Of a DNA stretch of 64,000 nucleotides, positions 22,900-35,237 are shown piece by piece. Positions within the stretch are counted from its first letter, which is position 1; each line of letters starts with the position of its first letter. The position numbers and the translations under genes are program-made. The DNA comes from Cryptomeria japonica (lineage: Eukaryota; Streptophyta; Pinopsida; Cupressales; Cupressaceae): positions 336,380,793 to 336,444,792 of the forward strand of contig NC_081408.1 of NCBI RefSeq assembly GCF_030272615.1, read 5' to 3'. The notes under the pieces were generated by a model, which made no database searches, was not told where the DNA came from, and saw only the letters and a program-made list of their open reading frames with translations.

Positions 22900-25800
22900 C
22901 TCGAATGATAGCTTTGTCATGCACTTAATTAGGTACATGTCTAATTAACCAAAAGTAATTTTGATCTTGGTCATCCACCGAGTCTCAAGTTTTCTATTAT
23001 AATGCCCATCAAAATACCCTAGAGAAACTAACCAAATAACTAAGAAAACAAAGATAATTTTTTATTTAAAACATCATTACAAAACATGCATTTAACTAAA
23101 CATGATCATATGTACATAGATGTAAGCAAGTGGAATTAAATTACAACATGTATAGATTAACATTCCCTAGTGTATCTCAATGGCATTACTTGACATAACA
23201 TTAAAATATGAACAACATCATATAGCTTTACAACATCATTTCCTACAATAATATTAATATTAATTTCAACTAAGAACATGGGAAATAATTCATTTAATTG
23301 CACCATTATGCATACGCCAATACATCTTATTATTACCACTAATATTATAGGTTTACTTTAATGCTCCAAAACCAAATGTTCCTAATCATTAACTCCATCA
23401 TCTAGAAAATTTCTTCAATACTAGAACATAACCATACCATTCTTAATAAAAGAATCTAGACACTAGTCTTTTTATATCACACAACTCATAATACAACTAA
23501 TACAAATATGGTCCATGCAAGTAATACCATCTAGTCCAGCAAGGAACCATAAATGCTAACTTACAAGAATAATAATCTGAATTAAATATCCTATCTCATT
23601 CAAGTGGATAATCTCCAATATACAACATATACAACATCTTCTACAATAGTGAATTCTAGATTCTACTTGTAAATATAATTATCCAAAGTATATGATTGCA
23701 ATGATGTCTTCCAATAACATAGAAAACATGATAACTAGTCCAAGAATCCAAGCACAAGCTGAAGAGATGGAGAATTCTTATCCATGCACACAAACATCCA
23801 ATGAAGAAGATTCCAATGGAATAAGATAGCAAACCACCTAACCATGTGACCAAAAAGGTCCATCCCTCATATTGTAGAGAATCACATAAGGTCCCACACA
23901 TACTCTAAACCTAAGCTAACACCTAACATCCAAGGAACATAAACATAGACTACAACCACATCTAAAATTCAACTACAAAGAACATAACCAGATACACAAT
24001 ACATGGCTCAACCATAAGCTTAAAGACACTAGAGGTTGTCATCAAAACAAGGATTATGTACTAAGACACATATAGGGAAGAGTGGCATCACATGCCAACA
24101 CAATAAAAAGGGTTTTCCTAGTAGTCTCTAGACCTCGACGCCCGTGATACCCATGCAAAACCATCTCAACCTTTGAGAGAATAAAGGGAGTTCGGTCATG
24201 CCAACCAAAGGCCTTCCCAAACTCATCTTGATCTCGAGCTAGCACTCTAAGCCATGAGTGAGTCTCCACAAATCATATTATTGTTTTATTAATGTGAACA
24301 CTACTACCCAACCCATCTAGATTAATTAATTAAGGTTATCACTTGTTAACAAGAAAACTTCCAATGAGATCTCTTGGTAGTCTAGACCCCGTCACCCATC
24401 ATGTGAGATCTCCTAGCGGTCTACCTCTCATGACTCTAGCACCCATTTGAAAATCACTCCCCCTATCATGTTCCTATACCTAAGGTATAAAAATAAACAT
24501 ACATGCAAGGATTACATAATATATCCACCCAAATATTCCATATGCAAAACTAGTTCATAACCATAATCGAACCCATAAATCAATATTCTAATAGTCTCAT
24601 GTATAATCCAAATCATGCAACCAATAGTCAAAACATCCATATATTACCACAATGATATTCCAACAATTCAATAACATGGCATATCCAACACAGAAGCCAT
24701 AATGCAACGGATATCCAATTTTGGAAAAAGTCAATCAATACTAGAACAACATAAGGGATTCACAAAAAAAATTGAAACAAGCCTCTAGTCTGACAAAATT
24801 CATCACAAACTACAAAAATCAATTGGCAAGATCAAAATAGCAAAATGGCGCCTTTACAAACCAAACTAACCGATACAAAAACTCTTATAGCACCTTTGTG
24901 ACTCAAAACAGTGCTTTCATGACACACGGTGACAAATATATTAACCAAATTAGCACATTTAAATAACAAAATAGAAAATACACAAAATATCAAATGGCGC
25001 ATATACAACCCAGTCTAACACATTTTCAAAATAAAGTTGTGCATTTGCATAATAGAATAGCACGTACAATAAAAAATTTAGCGCATATCTTCACCAAAAT
25101 ATGTCATATGCAACTAAGAGCCAAAATGACTCAGATGCAAACAAAAATTAAAATGATTAAGTCTAAAAAAGGCTTGAACACAAACTAACACACCAACAAA
25201 AAATCATAAGGTGTTTGACCACAAAGTATAAGCTTACAACATAATAAGGAATACAATAAACTAGAACAGGGCAAGTTTCTCTCGACATCGCACAAAACTT
25301 CTTCTCGACATCATATAGGAAACTCATTCTCAACAATCCAAAATTTTGAAATCAAAACTTAGAATCACAATACAAACGATATCTCCCAAGGAAATGAATT
25401 CAAATATTTTGAACCAAAAACTCAAGAAACTATATGGCGATAAAGGTCCAAATGGCTTCATATACCCAAAATCAAAGAAATAAAACCATGATAATGTTTT
25501 AACATAGGAACATATCTTCAACTCACACAAAAATCACACTTCCTTTCCAACAATCATGGTGCATACAATCTTTCCATAAAATCAAAATGCTATAAGGAGG
25601 GATTCAAATCCAATGACATGGAAATGAAGAAATGGACAAAGGAAATTGAAGAAGAAATATGAAGTTGCCAACCAAAATCTAACAAACTCTCTCCACTCAA
25701 TCACAACAACAAATAAAAACCAAATTCTAGCTCCAATCCTCAAGCATTCGTAGGAAAATTCATCTCGAAACCAAACTCAAAAATTACAATAATTTCAAGC

Positions 25801-27489
25801 CAAAAAGAACCTCACACCAATCTCAAAAATTCATATTTATAAATTATCCCCAAAAAGCATACCTCGCCAAAGCCCAAATAAAAAACAATGAAAACATAAT
25901 AATAAAGTTACCAACCATTCCCAAGAATCCAAATAAAAATTAAATTAAATAATATCATTAACCAAATGTAACTTCCAAAAGCCAATAGTAAAAGAGGGTA
26001 AGTAAATAAATAATAAAATAAATAAATAAAAGGGTTAAACAATAAAAGAAATAACCAATTAAATAAATAACTAAATAAATTGATAACTGATAAATCACTA
26101 AATCAAATGCCCAAATAAGATAAATGCTCAATCAAGTGTGAATCCCACAAAATGAACATTGATATATTATAAACTCCAACAAAATGAATGTATCTCTATT
26201 AATATTAATCATAATAATTAATTAATGTTAATAACTATATAAATCAATTAATTAATAATTTAATTTATACCACAACTCCACAAAGCATCCCAACATAAGA
26301 TTATATAATATACCGCATAACAACTAACAAGGCAACTATAGCGAAGACACTAAGATTGACAAGGTACCAACTAAGCCTAGAGTTTGTGATAGGGTCTCAT
26401 ATCACCTCCAATAAACTTACCATTGGGATTAGAGACACATTCAGGCCTAGGAAACCAAGTGGAGTTGATGTCTAGTACCGTCGATCCTGCACCACACCAA
26501 CATATACATCACATATAACATAAAATAATCAAATAGGTGGAAGAGAATCACAACATCACACCCTTCTTGTAAACGAGTGGTATAACATAATCTCTTCCAC
26601 GACCACAACATAATACAATCATGATAACAAAGCATCCTTAATAACATCATCACCATATCCAATATAAGTATGAAATAAGGTTAGCTCATAGCATGATATT
26701 GCCACAAGTAAATATAAACCACCACATCCATACAATGGGTGCTCATAAGTAACCAAACATATGTCCAGCCATCACAATAGTTTCGATTATATTATCATCC
26801 ACATAAAACCATAATATATAAACTATTAATATGTGATGTCTAGCATCAAACTGTAAGCATCTAACATATATAATAAATCCATAAGTATCAACCAAAAGCA
26901 TAATAAAAAGAGTCTAAACTAGGTTCATAAAGTCTATCGATGCATAAAAGAAAGATGAATCGTGGAGGGGCACTACGTGTATTAATTGAGACCTCATTCT
27001 TCATTCGAATAATCTAACTTTTCGTTCATTGTTACTCTTTCAAATTATCTAGCAATCATCTAGATTTAGCATTATCATTTTATCAAAATTATTTAATCTT
27101 AGAATTGCATTTCTAGTATCCTTGATATCATCCTTGCTTTCATTCATAATTGCACTTGCACAATGAGAGCTACATCAAATTAGAGGAGAAATGAAGAACA
27201 ATGGAGCCACATTGAAGGAATGCTATGGTGACATCATTTTATGTTTTGTATTTTGTTTCAATGTCTTTATTGGTTAGATTAGGAAATTTTAGCATAATTG
27301 TTTAAGTTTGTGATTCACTTTGATTGTGTTAATGTTTCATTCATTTTCTCAAAATTTTCCAATCTATAAGACTAAATTATTTAATTAAAATGTGATGATT
27401 TAGGTCACCCTAAAAATTGAACTATTAGCCAAATTTTGATTCCCAAATTTCCATAAATAGCCAATTGATGAATATTAGCCACTAAAAAA
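22900..27489. other. Non-coding, probably decayed LTR-element DNA
   Basis: The stretch has no coding frame longer than about 80 codons. Its composition (C/A-rich on +, repeated CATCCA and ACAACATC words) resembles non-coding LTR-retroelement DNA read on the minus strand. A 21-bp tandem array sits inside it (24938-25107). A possible LTR-like block lies at 26950-27300. Nothing else is recognised. Confidence 0.4.
24938..25107 (-). repeat. 21-bp tandem array with GCGCAT/GCACAT core
   Basis: Consecutive 21-base units end in a CAT-type core: GGCGCAT at 25002, AACACAT at 25023, TGTGCAT at 25044, GCACGT at 25065, GCGCAT at 25086 and GTCAT at 25107. A further unit at 24938-24958 ends GCACAT with a 2-base phase slip. 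The A-rich body of each unit is diverged, so this is an old array. Confidence 0.6.
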
Positions 27490-28786
27490 ATCAGTCCAGA
27501 CTTGTGTGCTATTATTTAAAGATATTTAATATAATTCTAATCATCTTCAACAAATCAAGAATTCAATCATTTTAAATGAGATATTAATAGTGACACACTT
27601 TGATGTGATCTATTAAAAGTTATTAATAATTTACATTGTAGACACTTGTCTAATGTATTTGATATTGTTTGATTTCAAATGGTTCATTAAGGTATAATGT
27701 CATCATCACAACTAAGTTGTATAATAAACTAAAAAGATACTTATTAATAAAACTAGTCAACTTTCAAGAAAGGAAAGGAAAGGAAAGGAACTACACATTA
27801 GATCAAGTTTTAGAATAGAATGTTACACATATTTCGAGCATGGGTATACAACTATGATCATAGGTCCATTGACATGTAAACTTGTTCTTTGAATTAACAA
27901 AGATTTAAAAGAAAACGTTTAGTAAATGGTTTTAGAAAGAAAGATATTTTTAAGAATATTTGAAATCAATATTCACTTGTATTTTTGTTAACTATCAAGT
28001 GAAATACAATCATTTTCTATATAATTTACTTACACATTTCCATTACTAAATTTGATATCTTCTTATTTTCACCTAATTTATATATATATATATGAATTAT
28101 ACCAATATAAGCATAAAACTTATGTATAATTTCTAGGTAGTATTAAGAAAAAGGGAAAAAAAAGCTTTCTTCGAGTGAGTGAAAACTTCTCTCAAAACGA
28201 GCTCTTACCAAGCATGAAAGAATCAGAAGATGTCCTTATCTGATGAAGAGATTGATTTATTTATTTTATTAAATTATTTTGTTCAAAACTTTGTGAATCT
28301 TAAAAGGAGGGCATCATCTATAAAGCTACAGCTAAGATGGTTTGGTGGGTCATTTCATGTCTTCAAAGCAAACAATATGCTTATCTCAAGACGAAGTCTT
28401 CAGCATTTTCTTTGGTCTCGACTTTTTATGATTCTTCTGGAATTGTCCATTTTCTTTTCCATGAAGAAAAGAATAAAATTTTAAATCAATCAATCTTGAT
28501 AGGAGGTGAATTTTTAAAGATGATACTTTGTTTGGCTATATGGATGAAAGGTTAACTTGGTTGTTTCTCATGTTTAGCTTTTTCTGTAGCTCTATTTAAA
28601 TATTAAAAACTTTTATCAGTTAAATATTAATAATTAATTTGATCTTTTAAACATATCAAAAAAAAAAAATTATCTTATTTCATCGAGCAATATCTTATAT
28701 CTTCTACAAATTCTTGTTTAACGATATATCTATATATATTCAATGAAAAAATCAGCATTGGGATTAAAGTTTTCATTAAAATCAAA
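27490..28786 (+). repeat. 5' flank of DUF4220 copy 2, duplicated from or with 8920-10866
   Basis: Ordered blocks match the copy 1 flank, including a gapless stretch of about 130 bp (28369-28500 with 9744-9875). The flank should include the promoter; ATATCTATATATATTC at 28722-28740 is a possible TATA region. The flank also contains the (AAAGG)n microsatellite. Confidence 0.65.
27766..27790. repeat. (AAAGG)5 microsatellite
   Basis: Five perfect AAAGG-type units lie where the copy 1 flank has AAAGC only, so this is a local expansion in copy 2. Confidence 0.9.
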
Positions 28787-28852
28787 ATGGCATCTATAAA
28801 GCTGCAGGTTACCATGAGGATTGGGTGTGTGTGCTTTGATTTTTTCTATTGA
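28787..28852 (+). other. Upstream frame (21 codons) in frame with DUF4220 copy 2
   Basis: An ATG opens MASIKLQVTMRIG..., ends in TGA, and is in frame with the main ATG seven bases on. The alignment to copy 1 (ASIKLEVIMRIR...) is gapless, while the stop falls at a different codon. It could be a translated upstream ORF or the relic of a longer N-terminus. Confidence 0.45.
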
Positions 28853-28858
28853 ACCACA

Positions 28859-31498
28859 ATGTCTGTTCTTGTTTACGAGGCCATCTGTGCTGGAAAGTAT
28901 TCTGCGTGGACTGCGTTGCATGATTTTGGGCTCCATATTCGAGTACAATGGCTGGTAAGGATTTTAGTACTCACTAGCATGATGTTGCAGCTTGTTCTGG
29001 TTGTTCTGGGTGCACGCAGATATCTTACTTCAAGTGGTACCTTGCGTTTTCTTGTTTGGGGAGCCTACATTTCTGCGGATGCTGTGGCTACTTCTGCACT
29101 TGGGATCATGATGCACAGCGATCGGAAGGAGATTTATGGAATATGGGCTCCAGTGTTACTGATTCATTTAGGGGGACCAGATGCTATAACTGCTTACTCC
29201 ATGGCTGATAATGAGCTGTGGATGAGACATGGATTCAATATGGTTTATCAAGTTTGTGTGGCAGTGTATGTCATTTATGCATCATCAATGAAACTCCGTT
29301 CATTGGCTGCTGCTATTCTTCTACTGCTTGTAGGATTCCTTAAGTATGGCGAAAGGACACTTGCTTTGAGGTATGGCAGTTATCCTCGAATCGTTATGTC
29401 AAGTCTGCCAATTTCTAAATGTATGGAGATAAAATGTGTTGCACAAGAACGCATATATGTTGTTATGGGAGAGGATAAAGTGGAAAGAATGATAGAACAG
29501 AAGCAGGCGTCGTCTTCACGGAAAGGGAGGACAAAAGAAGAGTTACAGATGTCTTCACTGAAAGAAAAAGACATAGTAACTATTGAGGATGTTGAGCAGG
29601 CTGGTAAGGTTGAGAAGGACGATAAGCGGAGATTTGTTACAGACAGAGGGTACGAGCTCTGCCTTTCCCATGCGTTGTTCAAAATGTATAAGCGGAGGTT
29701 TGGGAGTTTGTATTTTTTTGTTGAGGGGGATTGGAAGGAGACCAGAGCTTTTTGGGTTAACCGTAGTGGAGGAGAGGCATTCAGAATTGTAGAGATGGAG
29801 TTAAAATTCATGTACGATGCTCTCTTCTCCAAGTACAGCAACCCATGGTTCACTAAGTGGGGAATGGTTCTGCGCTTTCTCAACATTACTCTAATGGGAG
29901 CGGCAGGGTATCTGATTTTGGGAGAGAAAGAAACCAGACAAGCACAGAGGATGGTGACATACGTTTTGATTTCAGTAGCGTTTGTGGTTGAGGTCTTTCA
30001 GATATGGCGAGTCATAGTGTCCGACTGGACCAGGGTCCATTTAATTTGTGCTTATGTTGTGGCATATAGGCGCCAAGAAAGCTGGAGCGGATTTTGCAGA
30101 TTTCAGGTGATAAAGATTACCATGGTTGTGATAAGCAAGTTTCAGGAATTTAGTAGTGGAGGAAATAGATACTTGAGCGAGGTTGTTGGGGGAGATAGAT
30201 ACTGGAGCAACCAAATTCCGCAACACTGCCTGATAGAGACTTGGCTTAATTCGTCTCCTATAATGTGTAAGTTGGCTGGACTTTTCCCCAAGCCAGAGAG
30301 ATCTATTGTAAGCTGGTACACCAAAATATGGCATGCCAACAACGTGCCTGTCGAAGATGATCTCAAAGACTTCATTTTTAAAATCCTCAAAAAGGCATGT
30401 TCTGAGGAGAATAGTACTGAACAATGCAAACAGAAATTTTACAACTTTGAGAAGGATCTGTTTCAAGGAGAAACTGAAATCCAGGAGGTATTGAAGTCGC
30501 ATGTCAATCTGGAGGAGGTCATTCTGATATGGCATATAGCTACCACTTTATGTGACTCGAAGAGAATAGAGACTAAGAAAGAATTGCCCCAGAAGAACGA
30601 GACAGAGGAAAAATTGGCTCCACAGAGAGAGCTGACTGAGAAGAATGTTAAGTGGAGTATAACACTGTCGAGGTACTGCGCATATCTGCTAATGTCACGC
30701 CCCCATCTTTTGCCTCTCCACCCCAAGATGGCAAGGATTGTATACATGCAACTTGTGAACCAACTTCTGGACAAACTTACCTTGGGCAGTATTATTCACA
30801 AAAATCCTGAATATCTGTTAGGCAGCAAAAAGAATGATGATCTGTTAGGCTCCGGGGCCAAACTAGCTCACCAGCTGCTGAAGAAACAAGAAGGTGATAG
30901 GTGGAAGTTATTGGCGGAGTATTGGGGTAAGTTGGTAATATACATGGCGTTGTACAATAAGGCAATATATCATGCAGATTGCGTGGCTGCAGGAGGAGAA
31001 TTTCTGAGTCAAGTGTGGGTTTTATTAGCTCATATGGGATGTGGAGAACAGTCTGACTCTGCTGTACCCAAGAAGGTAGAGATGGCGTCGAATAAGGAAT
31101 TATCAGTGGGCGAGAGGAGAACTGAACAAGATCCAGCTGAAATGAAGAGGACTTTGACTGCTCTTGGAAAAGAACTAGAAACAGCGAAGAAGGGTTTGAG
31201 TGATCGTGAAAAGGAATTAGATACAGTGAAGAAGGATTTCAATGATCGTGAAAATGCTTTCACTGCAATGGAGAAGGAGTTAGCTTTAAAGAAGAAGGAT
31301 TTGAGTGATCGTGAAAAGGAATTATCTGCAACGAAGGGGGGTTTAAGTAACCCTGAACAAGAATTAGCTGTAGTGAAGAAAATTTCGAGTGATCTTGAGG
31401 AGGAACTTGCCGCAACGAAGAAGATCTTGCGTGATCGTGAAGAAGATTTTGCTGCAATGAAGAAGAATTTGCTCCTTCGTAAAGCAAATTTTGAATGA
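28859..31498 (+). CDS. DUF4220-DUF594 membrane protein with coiled-coil tail, copy 2
   Basis: This is an intronless frame of 879 codons with ATG at 28859 (MSVLVYEAICAG). DUF4220 includes helices near residues 26-45, 59-80, 122-140 and 143-160 and the signature WAPVLLIHLGGPDAIT / DNELWMRHGFNMVYQV. A charged linker (about 205-270) follows, then two helices (about 338-356 and 363-381). DUF594 spans about 596-725 (LSRYCAYLLMSRPHLLPLHP, CVAAGGEFLSQVWVLLAHMG). Residues about 758-879 are built of a 14-residue repeat, e.g. TAKKGLSDREKELD and ATKKILRDREEDFA, predicted to form a coiled coil. The frame ends LLLRKANFE; a one-base shift would keep repeat-like codons (ILNDREKQLVKTK). It is the most intact family member here. 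The molecular function of the family is unknown. Confidence 0.85.
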   Translation: MSVLVYEAICAGKYSAWTALHDFGLHIRVQWLVRILVLTSMMLQLVLVVLGARRYLTSSGTLRFLVWGAYISADAVATSALGIMMHSDRKEIYGIWAPVLLIHLGGPDAITAYSMADNELWMRHGFNMVYQVCVAVYVIYASSMKLRSLAAAILLLLVGFLKYGERTLALRYGSYPRIVMSSLPISKCMEIKCVAQERIYVVMGEDKVERMIEQKQASSSRKGRTKEELQMSSLKEKDIVTIEDVEQAGKVEKDDKRRFVTDRGYELCLSHALFKMYKRRFGSLYFFVEGDWKETRAFWVNRSGGEAFRIVEMELKFMYDALFSKYSNPWFTKWGMVLRFLNITLMGAAGYLILGEKETRQAQRMVTYVLISVAFVVEVFQIWRVIVSDWTRVHLICAYVVAYRRQESWSGFCRFQVIKITMVVISKFQEFSSGGNRYLSEVVGGDRYWSNQIPQHCLIETWLNSSPIMCKLAGLFPKPERSIVSWYTKIWHANNVPVEDDLKDFIFKILKKACSEENSTEQCKQKFYNFEKDLFQGETEIQEVLKSHVNLEEVILIWHIATTLCDSKRIETKKELPQKNETEEKLAPQRELTEKNVKWSITLSRYCAYLLMSRPHLLPLHPKMARIVYMQLVNQLLDKLTLGSIIHKNPEYLLGSKKNDDLLGSGAKLAHQLLKKQEGDRWKLLAEYWGKLVIYMALYNKAIYHADCVAAGGEFLSQVWVLLAHMGCGEQSDSAVPKKVEMASNKELSVGERRTEQDPAEMKRTLTALGKELETAKKGLSDREKELDTVKKDFNDRENAFTAMEKELALKKKDLSDREKELSATKGGLSNPEQELAVVKKISSDLEEELAATKKILRDREEDFAAMKKNLLLRKANFE

Positions 31499-32689
31499 TC
31501 GTGAAAAACAATTAGTGAAGACAAAGTTGAATCTGAAACGACCTGCTTTTTATAAGAAGAGACCTTTGTTCATTCTCTTATCATCTCATCTGTAGTACTT
31601 TTAACTTCTTTTTTAATGTTGATGTTAAACTGCTCAACATGAGTATGTTAAGAACGTTTAAAATACTACACAATGGTAAATGTTATGCATGTCTTACACA
31701 ATATAAATATGGAAAATTATTTTATGCTGTATGTTTTAACACAAATCATTATAATATGACATGTATAAGGGAGACGAGTCACTAGTGGAGTGGGGACATG
31801 AAGTGAGGATATCTATGAAGGGTTTTAAGACTCACAGTGGAGCTGTCAAGTAGTAAAAATATGTTATAAATATTATCAGATGCTATAATCAAATGTATCA
31901 CACATGTACACATCCAAAGTGTTTTATAATAGGTGTATATTTGTCCAAAATATAATCTAGCAAGTACAGTTTGACAAGTCAGAGCATATTCAGTAGGCAA
32001 CTATTAGAACCCATATTGCATCAATGGTGGTAAGAAAATGACCACAACATGTAACTTTGCATCCACACATAAGACAAACTTGACTTAAAATGTTAACCTT
32101 AACCGCTCAATATTTTATCATTTACAAAACAAAAAGTGAATCCATGTCATCAAGGTACAAGACATTCCATCCCATCACAAGGACCAATCAGATCCATTGC
32201 CAATCAGTGAGTTCCGGATTCACAGTATACTTATTAGACAAAATCCACCACATTATGTCCCATTGACCACAATCAAGCACCCAACTACTAGTCACTTAAC
32301 ACACAAAAGCCACCACATTGTGTCCTTGCAAATGATCCAATGTCCCAAGAGTATCCCATTTAATTTCTATTATTTGATGAGCACATAACATGTGTAAACA
32401 CACAAGAGAGGTCATGAAGGCTGATATTTATCAACCATTATCAAGCACATCCCTTCAACTTATATCAAGCATACACATGCAAGGGAATCATTGCAAACTT
32501 GACAAGTACATGTTATTGAAATATTAAATATTCCAAAAAGAAATTATATTAATCATATCCATGGGAAAACCTATTTTGGTAAGTAAAGGTAAGAATTAAT
32601 TGGTTTGATCTCTTCAATCTAAATGCACGCATATCATTTTTTTAATCTAATGTAGGATCACAAATCTAAGTTGATACCTCTTTTGTTGA
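31499..32689 (+). other. 3' flank of copy 2, non-coding
   Basis: Past the stop, frame-shifted repeat codons run to about 31590. The rest is AT-rich and non-coding and is repeated at 45797-46939. B lacks about 40 bp present in A near 32120-32160. Confidence 0.6.
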
Positions 32690-33360
32690 GAGCTCATTTG
32701 ACTAATATCACATGGGTCTTGATCACTAGAGCTATATTTATAATTAATTTTAATATATGTTTTTTTTTTTACTAACACACATGGGTCTTGATCACTAGAG
32801 CTATATCTATAATAAATTTTAATATATATTTTTTTTGAACCAACACAATAACATACTTACTAGCTAATTTATAATCATTTTTAATATAAAATTTTGACTA
32901 AACCAACACAACATACTAACTATTTATTTAAAAACATATTCACTAGAATAATATATATAATCATTTTAAATATTATTTTTTCCTAAACCAACATAAAATA
33001 CTAACTATTTAAGTGAAACCATGTTCATAGAATTATATTTATTATCATTTTTAATATATATTTTTTTCGTAAACCAACACAACATACTAACTATTTATGT
33101 GAAATCATCTAAAATTATATTATAACCATTTTTAATATATTTTTTCTCTAAACTGACACAACATCTAAAATTATATTTATAATCAATTTTAATATTTTTT
33201 TTTCCCTAAACCAACACAACATACTAACAATTTACCTAAACCATGTTCACTAAAATTATGCTTATAATCATTTTTAATATATATTTTTACTAAACTAGCA
33301 CAACATACTAACTATTTACCTAAAATATTATATTTATAATATTTTTAAATATTAAAAAAA
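32690..33360. repeat. Diverged AT-rich tandem repeat, ~70-95 bp units (unit A)
   Basis: About eight units share a core CTAAACCAACACAACATACT followed by AACTATTTA, TTCACTA(G/A)AAT, TATATTTATAATCATTTTTA and a T run. The first two units start ACATGGGTCTTGATCACTAG. Units differ in length and are partly deleted. The array is repeated in unit B at 46940-47610. Confidence 0.75.
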
Positions 33361-35237
33361 TCCAAAAATTATTTATAAGGTAAATTAGTTCTTAGTGCAA
33401 AAGAAGAGATAAAATGTAAAAATTAATTCTACCATCTCAACCCATTAAATATTCTTCCTCGTAGCATGAATGAAAAAGAAAGCCATAATACAGGAGAAAT
33501 CTGATTTTCAATATTAAAAATTCATTCAACAAAACAAAGATAAAAGATCAATATCAAACATTCAATAAAGAGAGAAATATTACATATCTCAATCCATGAA
33601 AGAACTTTCTTTATCCTAATGAAGTATGAGTGTGTATACCAAACAACTAAAATTGATATCCATGGAAGGATTATCTTTATTTAGCCAACTACCAGTTCCT
33701 GTGAGCTATGTGACTATCAATTCTATACACCAAAGTAACCATATGCAATATCATAAATTTTATGTATTTATAAAACAACAAACTTCTGTATTTTTTCAAT
33801 AACACTTATTCTTGATATTGTAATGTGAATCTACTTCTTCCTTTTAAATTTAAACGGATATTATTTTAAATTTTAATGCCTCTGATTAACTATCTTTAAA
33901 ATTCTAGATAATCTTCAATTGTGAGCTTAGATATGACTTAACAAATATTTAAATTAGAATACTTTTAGAGGTGACTATTTTTTACATATAATAAAAAATA
34001 TCAATTTGTAATAAGTTTGGCATATACTTTATAATTTATATTTTAGAAAATTTGTAATATATAATATTAAACATTCTATTAATAACATTTAGAAATGTAG
34101 AGGAAGAGAACATATGGAAGAGAACATAGAGTTGAAAGAATTGGTCCACGAATGTTAGATTAAATGTATAAGCAAATAAGTATTAGTTTGCACTTTGTTA
34201 AAGAGTAGGTAGAAGAGTTCTAGTTAATATTAGATAAGTAAGGTTTAGTCAGCATTAGATAGGTGAATGTTAGTTTCAATTTCAAAGTTTGGATTTGTAG
34301 GAAGTTGTTAATTTTCTTGAAAGTTATAAAACCATGTAAAAAAAATTAATTGAATATATATAAATAAATAAAAATTGTGTCGAAACTCCATTTTTTGTTG
34401 TATTAAAGCCAAGTCAAGTCTAACTCTCTTCAAAGAGGGGCTTATTAAATATATCATTATATGAGAAATACAATCATTAGAGTTCAATTAGGGTATGCTA
34501 GAGTATAAAAATTAAGCTAGTTGTGTGTTATCAGTGAAGTTTTAATAAGCATGATGCAAAGAAATATATGTAGAAGATAACTAAAACTTGTTCTTGTAAT
34601 GATCCTACGAGAGTCAAATCTTGTCAGTGCTACCTATTGTAGCCATTATAATAGAGAAAATATTTTTTCTTGTAAGAAACACCAATTGGAGGGAACACTT
34701 TTACTAGAAAATGGGAGAGCTACCAAAACTTGAAGATTCTAACCTAACCACCATTCTAAATTAGCAAAGAAGAAAATGATATAAATTTATGTTCATTTCA
34801 TTTCATTAAACTTTTAGATTAAAGTAACAAATAATGATAAATAGATAATGACACAATTGTCATTCACAATGCCAGTTGACTCCAAACCACCTCTCATAAC
34901 TAATGGAAGCAACTCATAACCTTTGTACAATATGTTATGTTATAGTCACTTGACCAATTTCTATAGGCCCTCACTTAGTCATAAAAGGCATACCTTCATA
35001 GTCCATATTATGCCACAAATTAAAAATAGCACACACACACACATGCATATATACACCTCCCAATGGACAATACAACCTAAAGATACACATAGAAACATGT
35101 CATACACAAATGGAAATGACCCATTGATTAACAACATTGGAAAATCAGTAGAAAGACATTTCTCTTTTATTATATTGATTCTATTATAGAAATTACAAAA
35201 AAAAAAACTTTTATGACATAACTATACAAATAAGGAA
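33361..35237. other. Non-coding AT-rich DNA (unit A)
   Basis: No gene is supported. TTATAAAACCATG near 34325 followed by a T-rich stretch could be an LTR promoter relic. A short (AC)n tract lies at about 35028-35043. The segment is repeated in unit B at 47611-49475. Confidence 0.4.

Noticed and set aside
23157-26662. Scattered 60-80 codon frames, mostly minus strand
   Set aside because: Short, AT-driven, without conserved motifs or a second copy; the region is better explained as decayed LTR-element DNA.
28230-28484. Plus-strand frame upstream of copy 2 starting MSLSDEEIDLF
   Set aside because: The matching block upstream of copy 1 is open in a different frame, so this frame is not conserved.
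29380-31524. Several long antisense frames within DUF4220 copies 1-3
   Set aside because: They are shadows of the sense coding sequence, repeated in every paralog with no independent features.
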